The notes: generated by a model not told the origin, from the sequence alone. A DNA stretch of 64,000 nt from Streptomyces sp. NBC_01260 (GCF_036226405.1 NZ_CP108464.1:1178001-1242000); one strand, 5' to 3'; positions 19,040 through 28,702 are shown, counted from the first letter of the stretch. Translations and numbers: made by a program.

Positions 19040-19326
19040 CCACCGGCGCTCCCTCCCCTCAAAACCCTGGGACCGAACCGTCCCCTCTCCCCTGGTTCGG
19101 CCCCACCCTCCACGAACTCCTCCCGGACGCCCCGCTCGGTACCCGTCCCCTGGGTCTCCGGAGGCTGGCGGCGCCTGAGCTCACTGCCTCCGCGGCTCTT
19201 AAGGATTCGGCCAGACACGCGCTCGTTCGCCGGGCCAACCAGAATTCGCACACACCCGTCGACGCCCTCGTCGCCGAGATGCTCACCCCGCCCCTGCCCG
19301 GTCACAGCACCGAGGAGCGCCCATGA
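19036..19326 (+). CDS. Small hypothetical protein between TPR-like and GrpE-like genes
   Basis: A 96-aa protein, apparently starting with TTG at 19036 inside the stop of the previous gene (TTGA), and overlapping the GrpE-like start (ATGA) at its end. The N-terminus is proline-rich; the second half has a short helical region (LRRLAAPELTASAALKDSAR). No family is recognised. The overlaps on both sides support it as a real coupled gene despite the weak start codon. Confidence 0.55.
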   Translation: MTTGAPSPQNPGTEPSPLPWFGPTLHELLPDAPLGTRPLGLRRLAAPELTASAALKDSARHALVRRANQNSHTPVDALVAEMLTPPLPGHSTEERP

Positions 19327-19931
19327 CCGACCCCGGTCCCACCTCCGCTGTCGGCGGCGGCCCGCCGTCCGAGCTCGACAAGATGCGGCACAGGGTCGCC
19401 ATCCTGTCCGAAAAGCGGAAGACCGCCGAAGGGCAGCTGAGGGGCCTGCTGGGTTCGCTGCTCGCTCTGGACGACGTGCTGGCCGACACGCGTGTCCGCG
19501 CCGACGCCCTGCACACGGCTCGGTCTGCCCGCCAGACGGCTTCGGCCGCGCTCGCACTGGGCGAGCAGATTTATGCGGCCCACCTGATGCTGCGTCGGGA
19601 ACTCGAGCAGCACGACGTCAGGCCGATGGTTGTCGTAGGCAGGGCCGTCGACCCGGCGGAGATGCGCGTCGTGGACACCGAGCCGCACCCGAGCCGTCCG
19701 GAAGGCACCGTGCTGCGGGAGAAGGCCACCGGCTTCCGTCAGGGGTCCGCCACGTTGAGGCCCGCTGAGGTTGTCGTCGCAGTGCCTGGGCCCGCGCCCG
19801 ATCTCGTACAAGAGCCCGACCCCGGGGCCGGACCTGTGCGTGCTCAACCTCGGCGCACCACTCGTTCCCAACGGCAGCTTCTGCGCAAGCCGTCGGTGGT
19901 TGCAAAGCGCCGCCGATCCCGCCGCGCCTGA
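19323..19931 (+). CDS. GrpE-like nucleotide exchange factor
   Basis: A 202-aa protein with GrpE architecture. A long N-terminal helix region is at about residues 15-85 (LDKMRHRVAILSEKRKTAEG, LLGSLLALDDVLADTRVRAD). It is followed by a small beta domain near 95-150 (VRPMVVVGRAVDPAEMRVVD, PEGTVLREKATGFRQGSATL, RPAEVVVA) that parallels the canonical G..FDP..HEAV, GTV..V...GY..G...LRPA.V.V pattern. It would release ADP from the Hsp70 encoded 51 bp downstream. The basic C-terminal tail (RTTRSQRQLLRK, AKRRRSRRA) is unusual and could bind nucleic acid. It is a divergent accessory copy, not the housekeeping grpE. Confidence 0.8.
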   Translation: MTDPGPTSAVGGGPPSELDKMRHRVAILSEKRKTAEGQLRGLLGSLLALDDVLADTRVRADALHTARSARQTASAALALGEQIYAAHLMLRRELEQHDVRPMVVVGRAVDPAEMRVVDTEPHPSRPEGTVLREKATGFRQGSATLRPAEVVVAVPGPAPDLVQEPDPGAGPVRAQPRRTTRSQRQLLRKPSVVAKRRRSRRA

Positions 19932-19982
19932 CCGCGCGTCCGCTCCTCCGCCATACCAAGACGATCAGGAAGTACGCCTTTC

Positions 19983-22484
19983 ATGCACCGGACTCTCGGT
20001 ATCGATCTCGGCACCACCAACTCCGTCACGGCCTGGATGCACGACGGCGTCCCCGTCGTCCTGCCCAACCGGGACGGCGGCCGGGCGACCCCCTCGGCCG
20101 TCGGGGTCGGCCCCGACGGCGGCCTGCTCGTCGGGCAGGAGGCCCTCAGCTGGCGCGGCGGTGCCCCCCGTTCCGTGATCACGGAGGTCAAGCGCCTCAT
20201 CGGACGACGCTGGAACGACGGGCTCGTCCAGAAGGCGCTGAAGACCCGGCCCGACGACGCCCCGCCCGTCCGGGAGAGCCCTGATGGTGCCGTGGAGATC
20301 CAGGTCGGCTCACACTGGCTCTCCCCCGTGCAGGTGTCCGCCATCCTGCTCCGCCGGCTCAGAAAGGACGCCGAGGACGCAGCGAGGGCCTCGTTCCGAC
20401 GTGCGGTGATCACCGTGCCCGCGTACTTCGCCGAGCCCCAGTTCGACGCGGTGCGGTCGGCCGGGCGACTGGCCGGTTTCCACGTGGCGCGCATCGTGCA
20501 GGAACCGACGGCCGCCGCGCACGCCTTCGGGGTCCGCCCCGGCGAGGACGGGCTCAAGGACTACGCCACTGTGCTCGTCTTCGATCTGGGCGGCGGCACC
20601 TTCGACGTGTCGCTCCTGGCGATCGGCCCCGGACACTTCTCCGTAGCCGCGCTGGGCGGGGACAACCTACTCGGCGGCGCCGACTTCGATGCGCTGCTCG
20701 ACACGCAATTGAGGACACGTCTCGGCGAGCGCGACCACGGCGGGGACGGAGACGCATCCCGCATCCGGGCCGCCGCCGAGCGGGCAAAGATCGAACTGTC
20801 CGCACAGGACGCCGCCGAGGTCGTCCTCGCCCCGCTCGGAAAGCAAGGCGGCGCCTGGTCCGGGACCCTGCGGCGTGCCGACTTCGAATCACTCCTCACC
20901 GGCCACCTGAGCAGGATGAGGGAGACGGTCGAAACAGTGCTCACCGAGTACAGCGCGACACCCGAGGACGTCCAGCGGGTCCTCCTCGTCGGTGGTTCCA
21001 CTCTCGTGCCGGCCGTCCGGCGCGGGCTCCAGGACCTCTTCGGTGCCGACACAGTGTCCGACGCGGTGGACCCCATGACAGCCGTCGCTCACGGCGCGGC
21101 GGTAGAGGCCGGCCTCCTCCAGACGCTCGACTGCCCGTCCGAGACGTGCACTGTCGAGAAGATTCCCGTCGATTCCGAGGCCTGCCCGGCCTGCGCCGTG
21201 CCGCTGCTCGGTACGCCCACAGTCGACTGCCCGGACTGCCACGTCCCGGCCCCCGAACTCACCGCTGCCTGCCCGGTGTGCGCCACGGACCTGTCCGGAC
21301 TGCGCTCGGCCACCCCGGCCGTCGCTCCCTCCGAATGCCCGGCCTGCGGCCGGGATGACAACCCCGCCGGAGCGACCATCTGCGGTGACTGCGACGCCGC
21401 CCTGGACTCCGGCGGCCTGAAGTGCCCCGGCTGCTCCATGGTCAACGCCGCGGGTTTCAGCTCCTGTTCATTCTGCGGCGGCGACTTCGGCACCGCTCTC
21501 CCCCAGCAGGTCACGGCCCAGACCATCGGGGTCGAGCTTGCGGACGGCACCGTGGGGGCTCTCTTCCCCGGCGGTACCCCGTACCCGACCGAATGGCATC
21601 GGGTGGACGGCCTCGCAGTCCGCAGCAACAACGCCACCTCCGTGGGAATCAATCTCTGGGAAGGGCCGCATCTGCGCTCTGCCCGGCGCAACGAGTTCTG
21701 CGGCGGCTTCGTCCATGAGCGCCCCGGTGGCCTCCGGGGCGAAGTACCGCTCACCCTCCAGGTGCGGCTCGACGCCGACCGGACCATCGGGCTGCGGTAT
21801 CGCATCGGCTCCGACGACTGGTGCGGTGCCAAACTCCGGCGCAACCCGGTGTCCCCCGCCGTCGGGCGGAAGGCGGCCGAACTACAGGCCCGCTACGCCG
21901 ACTTCCTGGACACCTGGAAGCAGGATCTCACCCACGCGGAGCGCGACGCGCTCACCGAGACCATGCACGACCTTGCGGCGCTCGGCCGCGGGGAGAGCCT
22001 GAGCCACTCCCTCGATGGACTGCTTGACTCCGCTCGCGACACCCTTGATCTCTGCACACGCGCCCGAAGCACCCAGGCCGGCGCGAGGATCTTCGCCCAG
22101 GGGGGACGCGGACTGCTGCCTGCGGTACTCGTGGAGGACCTGCGGAACGCGGCCGAGGCAGTCCGGGACGCGCGCGAGGCCATGGACACGGCTGCGATGC
22201 GGGAGGCCACGGAGCGGGTGGATGACTTGTCGACCGGCATCGACCCGTCCATCCGAAACGCGCTCTACGCCATCCGACTCGCTGAACAGGACGCCTACCC
22301 CACGACAATCCGAACTGAGGTCATCGCCGCCCGCGATGCCCTGCGCAGCGCCGTGTCGCGTAACGACAAGAGTGCCCTCGATGCCCAACTCGTCCTCCTC
22401 GGACGGCTTGGCAAGCAGGGGCTCGATCAGTTCGCGGAGGGCGCTCCGTCGATCTCGGGGATCGTCCGGCCGTCCCGGCGGTGA
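19983..22484 (+). CDS. Hsp70-family ATPase with inserted zinc-ribbon array
   Basis: An 833-aa protein. Residues 1-375 are an actin-fold Hsp70 ATPase: phosphate 1 LGIDLGTTNSVTAW at the N-terminus, phosphate 2 VLVFDLGGGTFDVSLLAIG near 197, and adenosine loop VLLVGGSTLVPAVRRGLQ near 335. Where DnaK continues into its linker, residues about 382-502 carry at least seven CxxC pairs (CPAC, CPDC, CPVC, CPAC, CGDC, CPGC, CSFC), enough for about four zinc ribbons. A beta-rich substrate-binding-like segment (TIGVELADG, near 512) and a helical lid-like tail follow. AGGAAG precedes ATG 19983. The array may recruit nucleic acid or a partner protein. It is an accessory Hsp70 with its own GrpE. Confidence 0.9.
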   Translation: MHRTLGIDLGTTNSVTAWMHDGVPVVLPNRDGGRATPSAVGVGPDGGLLVGQEALSWRGGAPRSVITEVKRLIGRRWNDGLVQKALKTRPDDAPPVRESPDGAVEIQVGSHWLSPVQVSAILLRRLRKDAEDAARASFRRAVITVPAYFAEPQFDAVRSAGRLAGFHVARIVQEPTAAAHAFGVRPGEDGLKDYATVLVFDLGGGTFDVSLLAIGPGHFSVAALGGDNLLGGADFDALLDTQLRTRLGERDHGGDGDASRIRAAAERAKIELSAQDAAEVVLAPLGKQGGAWSGTLRRADFESLLTGHLSRMRETVETVLTEYSATPEDVQRVLLVGGSTLVPAVRRGLQDLFGADTVSDAVDPMTAVAHGAAVEAGLLQTLDCPSETCTVEKIPVDSEACPACAVPLLGTPTVDCPDCHVPAPELTAACPVCATDLSGLRSATPAVAPSECPACGRDDNPAGATICGDCDAALDSGGLKCPGCSMVNAAGFSSCSFCGGDFGTALPQQVTAQTIGVELADGTVGALFPGGTPYPTEWHRVDGLAVRSNNATSVGINLWEGPHLRSARRNEFCGGFVHERPGGLRGEVPLTLQVRLDADRTIGLRYRIGSDDWCGAKLRRNPVSPAVGRKAAELQARYADFLDTWKQDLTHAERDALTETMHDLAALGRGESLSHSLDGLLDSARDTLDLCTRARSTQAGARIFAQGGRGLLPAVLVEDLRNAAEAVRDAREAMDTAAMREATERVDDLSTGIDPSIRNALYAIRLAEQDAYPTTIRTEVIAARDALRSAVSRNDKSALDAQLVLLGRLGKQGLDQFAEGAPSISGIVRPSRR

Positions 22485-22544
22485 GCGGGGGCATCGCTGT
22501 GGGGCGAGGTCATGCCGCACGACCCGCGGCTCGTCCCACGCCGC

Positions 22545-23672
22545 TCAGCGCATCGTGGCCCAGCCGCCCAGCCCCTCCAGATGCCGCGGCAGCCGCGACC
22601 CCTGCCAGCCCAGGATCAGGCGCTGGCGGGCTCTGGTGATCATGACGTAGTACGCCATGCGGAGGGACGCTTCGGTCGGGTCGGCGGCGGAGTCGGTCTC
22701 GGCGTCGGCGACGACCACCGTGTCGAAGCCGAGACCCTTGGCGCTGGCACGGTGGACGAAGACGACGCCGGGGCGGGTCAGATCGAGGTTGCGGTAGCGG
22801 TCGCTCTGAGCCGCCGAGCTGTACAGCTGAGGTTCGGTTGGGAGGTTGGCCCGTTCGAGGCGGCGCATCAGGTCTGCGGCCGTGGGGAGGGAGTTCACGA
22901 TGACACCGATGCGCTGCTTCGGTGCGCGTAGAGCCAGGCCGGCGATGTCGTCGGCGAGGTCCTTCGGGCCCGAGTAGCGACGGATGGCAGGAAGCGTGCC
23001 GCTGCGGACCGGCATATCCGGCTGTGTGCCACCGACTCGGAAGTGTTCGGCGAGGGAGGCGATCTCGCGGGTGTTGCGGTGGTTGCCGCTGATCTCGACG
23101 CGGCTCGTCGAGTGGCCGAGCGTGGATGCGATCTCGTTCAGGGTGGAATTCGTCTCCGTGAGGCGCTGGCATTCGTCGGCGAACACCGTGGTCGACACGG
23201 CGGACAGGCGGACCATCCGATAGAAGCCGGGAGGCAGGTCCTGGCCCTCGTCCACGACGAGGTGCGGAGTCACCGTCGTCTCGCTCGCGTCGATCGTGGC
23301 GGCGGCCAGGCCCGTGAGTTCAGTCCAGTCGAACCAGCCGTCCGCAGTACGCACCGCGCCGCGTCCATACCGGCGCATGATCCAGGCGTGGGCGGTGGAT
23401 GCCTCGATCGCCGCGCCCGGCACCGTGAGGTCGTCGAGTGTGGCCTGGAGGAGCCGGCAGAGCAGTTTGGAGCGAGTGAGCAGCACGGTGGGGCGGCCGG
23501 TGAGGGCGAGGTGTACGGCCCGGTGGGCAGCGAGCAGGCTCTTGCCGCTGCCGGGCGGTCCGCTGACGAGGTGGTTGCCCGTCAGTGGCAGTGCGTCGAG
23601 GCAGTCGCGCTGTGCCGGGGTGAGGTCCGGGTGGAGTACGGGACCCGTCGTGGCCGGGTTCGTGGTGGTCAT
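22545..23672 (-). CDS. Short superfamily 1 (UvrD/Rep-like) helicase, last gene of the drmAB operon
   Basis: A 375-aa protein with UvrD-like SF1 motifs in order: Q-motif-like LTPAQRDCLDALPLTG, Walker A SGPPGSGKSLLAAH (near 38), Walker B LVVDEGQDLP (near 138), motif III-like TTVFADECQRL, motif IV NHRNTREIASLAEHF, and a C-terminal end YYVMITRARQRLILGW matching motif VI. It is much shorter than full UvrD, lacking the large 1B/2B insertions. Its ATG lies three bases after the drmB stop, so it is cotranscribed with drmA and drmB, in the position where DISARM loci usually encode the phospholipase-D-like DrmC. Whether it replaces DrmC functionally is inference. Confidence 0.85.
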   Translation of the reverse strand: MTTTNPATTGPVLHPDLTPAQRDCLDALPLTGNHLVSGPPGSGKSLLAAHRAVHLALTGRPTVLLTRSKLLCRLLQATLDDLTVPGAAIEASTAHAWIMRRYGRGAVRTADGWFDWTELTGLAAATIDASETTVTPHLVVDEGQDLPPGFYRMVRLSAVSTTVFADECQRLTETNSTLNEIASTLGHSTSRVEISGNHRNTREIASLAEHFRVGGTQPDMPVRSGTLPAIRRYSGPKDLADDIAGLALRAPKQRIGVIVNSLPTAADLMRRLERANLPTEPQLYSSAAQSDRYRNLDLTRPGVVFVHRASAKGLGFDTVVVADAETDSAADPTEASLRMAYYVMITRARQRLILGWQGSRLPRHLEGLGGWATMR

Positions 23673-23675
23673 GGG

Positions 23676-25553
23676 TCATCCCAGGGCGGTTGCGGCCGCC
23701 GCTTCGCGGCTGGCGTTGAGGACGTCGGTGAAGTAGCCGGGGACGCCGGCGGAGCCGACGACGAGGGCGCGGTCGAGGAGCGTGTTGCCGGTCTGACAGC
23801 TTGTCTCGGGGAGCAGGGTGCAGGCGTGGCAGGCGGCCCGGTTGAGGTTGCCGAAGCCCTGGCCGGTGTGTTCGGCGCAGAGCGGGTCGGCGGAGCACCA
23901 GGCGGCCGCCTCGAGCATGCGGATGAGCGTCTCGGTGAACTGCGGGGCTTCGCCCTGGCGGACCAGGCCGCCGAGGGTGCCCTCGGCGTCTCCGGCCGCC
24001 GTGTAGATCAGTACGCCTCGCTGGCCGAACTCAGGCCGCCCGTACACGCGTTCACGCAGGCTGGACGTGGTGTAGCCGGAGTCGAAGGACAGCTGGCGGA
24101 TCAAGAGGTGAGCGAGGGTGTGCAGGAGCGCGAATCGCGGGGAGAGCTCTGCGCCGACGGTTTCGTCCAGTTGCTCCTTGCGGAACGACTCGTCGAGGTC
24201 CGTACGGACGCCTGCGACGTGGGCCCGGACTCGCGGATCCGACTCCCAGTCGGTGAGGCGCTTCTCGTCGAGGCTGAGCACGATGCCTTCGCCGTAGACC
24301 TCGTTGGCGGGCAACCAGCGCAGCCGGCCACTGGTGTCGGAGGGGACGAGGGTGCCGGTCGGCGTGTGGCGCCGGAAGCCGGTCAGTGCGCGTACCTCGC
24401 GCAGGCGGTCGACGAGGACGACTCCGTCGACGAGCGAGGCGAGGGTGACCCAGGGCTCCTCCTTCTCCCCGTCGAGGCCGAGGTCCGTGCGACGTGCCGC
24501 AAAGTCTCTCTCAGGTTCGGGGAGTTGGTTGGCGGCGAAAGCGTTCCACTCGTCTCGACTGAGGTCGAGCTTCGCGGTCGCGGGCTTGATCTCCGCCAGG
24601 GGTGCGGGCGCGCCCGTGGCCTCCGCGATGAGCCGGTCGATGAGATCGTCCGAGGCTTCGGTGTCCTCTTTGATCATGTCGCGGAAGGTCGCGGCACGGG
24701 GCTTGCCGAGTGCGCCGAGCAGGTGATCCCAGTAGACGTGGCCGCGTACCGCTTCAGCCTTGTCCTGGTTGATCTGTGGCTGCTCGTCGGACGTGGGGAT
24801 GTCCAGCGCCGAGTAGACGGCCGGGTAGTAGACGTTGCCCGCGGTCCGCTGCACGATGTGGACCTGCTGGCCGCAGGTCGCTCGCTCCTTCCAGTGCTGC
24901 CACGGGTTGCGGCCGGAGCAGCTGCCGCCCTGCGGCCCGAGGATGTCGAGCAGGTCGCGACGGGCACCACACGTTCCGCCGCCGGGGCGGGTGGCGCCGC
25001 AGTGGACGGAGAGGGCTTCAAGGCCGGAGGCGCGGTCTGCGACGAGGAAACTGAGCCGGCGCGCCCTCCAGGTGTTGCTCGCCTCGGAGCAGGCTTCCCG
25101 GGCTTCGGGCGAGAGCTTCGAGTGCGTCCAGTACCACCAGTCGACATCGTCGAGATGGCCGTCCGGGCAGATCCGGACGAACCTCATCGGGGTGAGGCGC
25201 GGTGCGGCACCGCAGGAGGTGCAGACGGCCGGCTCGCCAGGACGCTCGTCCTCGCGCAGGAAGCGGACCATGGCCCGGCAGGCACCGCAGAACAGCCAGC
25301 CGGGGAATCGGACGTAGGGCGCGCCGGGCTGCTCGGCCTTGTCGTAGCGGTCGTTGAGGGTGTGCGGGGCGGCAAAGAAGCCGGTGACGCCGAGGCGGGC
25401 GGCGAGGCGGGCGGACTCGACCGGGGTCTTACCCTTGTACGGCCAGGCCTCGATGCCGGCGGCGACGAACGACTCGCCCTGGATGTCGAGGACGGCTCCG
25501 ACACCGAACGGCAGCACCGTCTGCGCCTGACGGACCCTGAGTTTGCGCGTCAC
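23676..25553 (-). CDS. drmB: DISARM protein DrmB (DUF1998 domain)
   Basis: A 625-aa protein from GTG 25553, which overlaps the drmA stop (GTGA) and has GGAG upstream; the open frame beyond that is shadow. The N-terminus VRQAQTVLPFGVGAVLDIQG is characteristic of DrmB. Several cysteine pairs (CGACRAMV, CTSCG, CPDGH, CGARRD) suggest zinc sites. The C-terminal DUF1998 domain shows LLHTLAHLLIRQLSFDSGY, ERVYG, GVLIYTAAGDAEGTLGGL and the final cysteine cluster C.ADPLC, CHACTLLPETSC. DrmA and DrmB form the conserved core of DISARM and load on phage DNA. The gene is second in a sigma factor-drmA-drmB-helicase operon. Confidence 0.9.
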   Translation of the reverse strand: MTRKLRVRQAQTVLPFGVGAVLDIQGESFVAAGIEAWPYKGKTPVESARLAARLGVTGFFAAPHTLNDRYDKAEQPGAPYVRFPGWLFCGACRAMVRFLREDERPGEPAVCTSCGAAPRLTPMRFVRICPDGHLDDVDWWYWTHSKLSPEAREACSEASNTWRARRLSFLVADRASGLEALSVHCGATRPGGGTCGARRDLLDILGPQGGSCSGRNPWQHWKERATCGQQVHIVQRTAGNVYYPAVYSALDIPTSDEQPQINQDKAEAVRGHVYWDHLLGALGKPRAATFRDMIKEDTEASDDLIDRLIAEATGAPAPLAEIKPATAKLDLSRDEWNAFAANQLPEPERDFAARRTDLGLDGEKEEPWVTLASLVDGVVLVDRLREVRALTGFRRHTPTGTLVPSDTSGRLRWLPANEVYGEGIVLSLDEKRLTDWESDPRVRAHVAGVRTDLDESFRKEQLDETVGAELSPRFALLHTLAHLLIRQLSFDSGYTTSSLRERVYGRPEFGQRGVLIYTAAGDAEGTLGGLVRQGEAPQFTETLIRMLEAAAWCSADPLCAEHTGQGFGNLNRAACHACTLLPETSCQTGNTLLDRALVVGSAGVPGYFTDVLNASREAAAATALG

Positions 25554-28500
25554 TTTCCTGCTCCCGTCACCGTGATCTGGCATTCGCGGTCCACGCTGCG
25601 CATGGAGTTGAGGGTCTCCCACAGTCCGTACCGCTGCTCGAAGCCCTTGAGCAGGTTGTGCTGGCCCTTGCCCTGGCTGCGGTAGTAGAGGTCCTTGCCC
25701 TCTGCGGCAGCGCACTCGGCCTGCTTGCACCAGTCGTCCAGGTGGTAGCCGAGCTCGCGGCGCACCTCGGCGCGCACGGCGTCGCCGCGCGCTCCGTCAG
25801 TGCCGCCGCACTCGGCTGTCGCCGCGCGGGCAGCCAATGCGTCGGCGATCTTGTCGGCCTCGGCCCGTCGCCCGGTGATCTGTCCCGCCGCGCTCTCGGC
25901 GGCCAGGCCGAGGCGGTGGCGAACGAGGATGACAAGCGCGGCATGCAGGGCTCGACGGCGCGCGGGGATCGACCAGGGCGTGATGCTGGCGGGTTCGACG
26001 AAGCGGTAGAGGGCGCTGTGGTAGTCGATGAACGTCTCGTAGTGGGAGCGGTCGCGGGGGCGCGTCGCGTTGAAGTACGTGACGACAAGGCCGGGCACCC
26101 GGTGGCGGCCCACGCGGCTGGTGGCCTGAATGTACTCGGCGGTGGTCTTGGGCTGGCCCTGCATGAGCATGTAGGCGAGACGCTTCACGTCGACGCCTAC
26201 GGACAGCATGTTGGTGCAGGGCAGGAAGGAAACCGAGCGTGGGTCCGTCCAGGGCTGTTCGAGGCGGTCGAGGAGAATGGGCTGTTCGGCCCTCGGCAGG
26301 TTGCTGGTGAGTTCCTCGACATCACTGTCACCGAGCGTGCGGACACCGGTGCCTTCGTCGAGGCCGCGGATCTGAGCGGGGATGTCATCACCGGCGGCGG
26401 TGACGGTACGGCCGAGCTCGCGCAGGCTGTGGTGGTAGGCGACGAGGGTCCAGTAGTCGTCGCGGTGATCCTCGGGGAGCTCGTGGACGCCTTGGAGCAT
26501 GGCCGCCGTGGTGGCGACGGCTCCGCGGCCCGCGGTATGTCCCTGCGCCATGACGCCGAGATAGAGGCGGCCGGGGCGGCCCTTGTCGGGGATGGCGAAG
26601 AAGCTGTCGCGGGCGTCGAGGCCGGACGGTGGGAACAGTTGGACGTCCTGGTTGTGGAGGGCGCGGACCTGTTCCGCAGACCGCCGGATGGTGGCGGTCG
26701 CGGCGACGATCTTCGGGGGGCGGCGGTCGGCACCGGTGCACAGTTCGAGGATCGCGGACTCGTACAGGCCGACGGTGGTGCCGAGCGGTCCCGTGAGCAG
26801 GTGCAGCTCGTCCTGAATGATCAGCGACGGAGGCGGGTTGTCGGTGCCCGCGCCGAAGAGCCGGCCGGAATCGCGCTCCCAGGCGAGCCGGGCGAACTTG
26901 TCGACGGTGCCGAGCACGAATGTGGGCGGGTTCCGGTAGAGGTGCTGGTCGACCACGGCAACGGGCAGGCCGTCGTGGAAGCGGCAGTCGTCGCGGGTAC
27001 AGAAGAACGAGAACTCGTCCGGCTCCGCACGAATTCCGTAGTCCGCACGCACGCTGGACCTGGCAGCGGGCAGGATGCGCGTGCCGCACCAGGGACAGCG
27101 GTCCAGGATGAAGACGTCCTCGGGGCGGGCAGCCACGCGCTGATCGTCGAACGCCTTCTTCGCGGACTCGAAGCTGTTGGGCGTGGTGGTCTCGCCGACC
27201 CAGAGGCCGATGGTGATCGGTTCGGCGCCGAGGCCGAGGGCCGGCTCGGTCAGACGGAGGTGCTCCATGGCGCAGATCGTGGTGGCGGCTCGCTGGAACT
27301 GCTGTGTGGTGAGCAGGCTGAGCGTGTAGCGGCTGAGGACGGCTGTTCCGTCCCCTTCATTGCGGATGCGGCGCAGGGCGATGGTGAACGCGGCGAGCAG
27401 CAGGTACGCCTCGGTCTTGCCACCACCGGTCGGAAACCAGATCAGGTCGGTCGTCTCGCGGTCGGGGTGCTCCGGGTCCGCGACGCCGTCGAGGGCGAGG
27501 AGAAAGAACGCGAGCTGGAAGGGGCGCCAGGCCGCCGTGTCGTCGACAGTCGGGTCGGTGACGGCCGCATCAGCGCGCTGCCGTCGCTGCCCTGCGAGGT
27601 CGGGTGCGGAGTGCCGCATCTGCAGCTGCATGGTGCGCTGCGCGATGCGGAAGGCGGCGAGGAGCTCGGGACGATTCTGGTCGCAGAGGGTTCGTACGCC
27701 CGACTCGATGCGCACGACGGCCCGACCGATGCGGTCGAGGATCCTGTCGGCGGCCTCCTGGCCCCAGGAAGGCACTTCGACGGCACGTTGACCCACGTAC
27801 CAGGCGTGGTACGTGGATGCGAACTCGGCCAGCTCCTCCCTGAGTTGATCAGCGCCGATGGCAGGATCCGCCAAATGGGAAAGTGCGAGCGCAGGCGAGT
27901 CGAGCGGGCCTCCGGCTCGGATGGCCGGGACTTCGGCGCGCGGGAGTGTCTCGCAGGAGAGCTTCTCGATCGATCCGTCCTCGGCCAGGACTTCTCTCAC
28001 GGCACAGCCGTGGCCGACGGCACGGGTGATGACGTGCTGGTACTGCAGTCGCAGTTCGCGCTCCTCAGGGTCGCGGCTGGCGAGCCGCACACTGGGATAC
28101 GGGAGGACACTGCCGTCAACGGGCCGGGCAGTCAGTTCGCACTGGAACAGCATGTCGTCCCAGCTCGGCGGCTTACTGTCGGCCGCCTCATGCCGGGCCG
28201 CATTGACCAAGGCGACGGTGACGAGTGTGCCCTTGCCGTACGGACGGCGGGTCAGCCGGATCTCGGCTCGCCCTTCGAGGACGGGCACGCAGTCGCGGTC
28301 CGGCTCGATCAGGTGCGTCTCGGGCTTGAGCGCGATGCGGCGCCAGCGGCGACCACGCCCGGGCTCGCTCTTCAGCGTCTCGTAACGAGACGCGGTGCAG
28401 CCGACCTCGACCGCGGGCGCGTCGGTGTAGAAGCTGAGGCCGAGAGAGGCGGGGAGCCAGCTGTTGCCCTCGGGCAACGGGTCGCCGGCCGGGCTCGCGT

Positions 28501-28702
28501 CGGGGGCGTCCTGTTCGGCACCCTGGCTCTCCGGATCCTCAGCGGCGTGGGAGAGGCGCCGCTGGAGTTCGGCCTGCTGCGGGTACAGGGTGCCCATCAG
28601 GTACTGGCGGTCGGGCGGGGCATCGAGCACCTCGTCGTCTCCGGCAGCCGGGCCTACGAGTTGGCGGGTGAGGTAGTCGACCAGGTCTTGGCGGGGGTCC
28701 AT
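25550..28702 (-). CDS. drmA: DISARM helicase DrmA
   Basis: A 1050-aa SF2-type helicase, the core ATPase of DISARM. The start ATG 28702 (MDPRQDLVDYLTRQLVGP) matches the usual DrmA beginning and has AAGGA seven bases upstream. Motif I is WFPTGGGKTEAYLLLAAF (near 420), motif II IIQDELHLLTGPLG (near 627), motif III VAATATIRRS. Motifs V/VI are in TNMLSVGVDVKRLAYML and YIQATSRVGRH. A cysteine pair set (CPWCGTRI, then CTRDDC) between motifs I and II marks a probable zinc site. It ends in GTGA overlap with drmB. A sigma-factor gene lies 63 bp upstream on the same strand. Confidence 0.92.
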   Translation of the reverse strand: MDPRQDLVDYLTRQLVGPAAGDDEVLDAPPDRQYLMGTLYPQQAELQRRLSHAAEDPESQGAEQDAPDASPAGDPLPEGNSWLPASLGLSFYTDAPAVEVGCTASRYETLKSEPGRGRRWRRIALKPETHLIEPDRDCVPVLEGRAEIRLTRRPYGKGTLVTVALVNAARHEAADSKPPSWDDMLFQCELTARPVDGSVLPYPSVRLASRDPEERELRLQYQHVITRAVGHGCAVREVLAEDGSIEKLSCETLPRAEVPAIRAGGPLDSPALALSHLADPAIGADQLREELAEFASTYHAWYVGQRAVEVPSWGQEAADRILDRIGRAVVRIESGVRTLCDQNRPELLAAFRIAQRTMQLQMRHSAPDLAGQRRQRADAAVTDPTVDDTAAWRPFQLAFFLLALDGVADPEHPDRETTDLIWFPTGGGKTEAYLLLAAFTIALRRIRNEGDGTAVLSRYTLSLLTTQQFQRAATTICAMEHLRLTEPALGLGAEPITIGLWVGETTTPNSFESAKKAFDDQRVAARPEDVFILDRCPWCGTRILPAARSSVRADYGIRAEPDEFSFFCTRDDCRFHDGLPVAVVDQHLYRNPPTFVLGTVDKFARLAWERDSGRLFGAGTDNPPPSLIIQDELHLLTGPLGTTVGLYESAILELCTGADRRPPKIVAATATIRRSAEQVRALHNQDVQLFPPSGLDARDSFFAIPDKGRPGRLYLGVMAQGHTAGRGAVATTAAMLQGVHELPEDHRDDYWTLVAYHHSLRELGRTVTAAGDDIPAQIRGLDEGTGVRTLGDSDVEELTSNLPRAEQPILLDRLEQPWTDPRSVSFLPCTNMLSVGVDVKRLAYMLMQGQPKTTAEYIQATSRVGRHRVPGLVVTYFNATRPRDRSHYETFIDYHSALYRFVEPASITPWSIPARRRALHAALVILVRHRLGLAAESAAGQITGRRAEADKIADALAARAATAECGGTDGARGDAVRAEVRRELGYHLDDWCKQAECAAAEGKDLYYRSQGKGQHNLLKGFEQRYGLWETLNSMRSVDRECQITVTGAGK

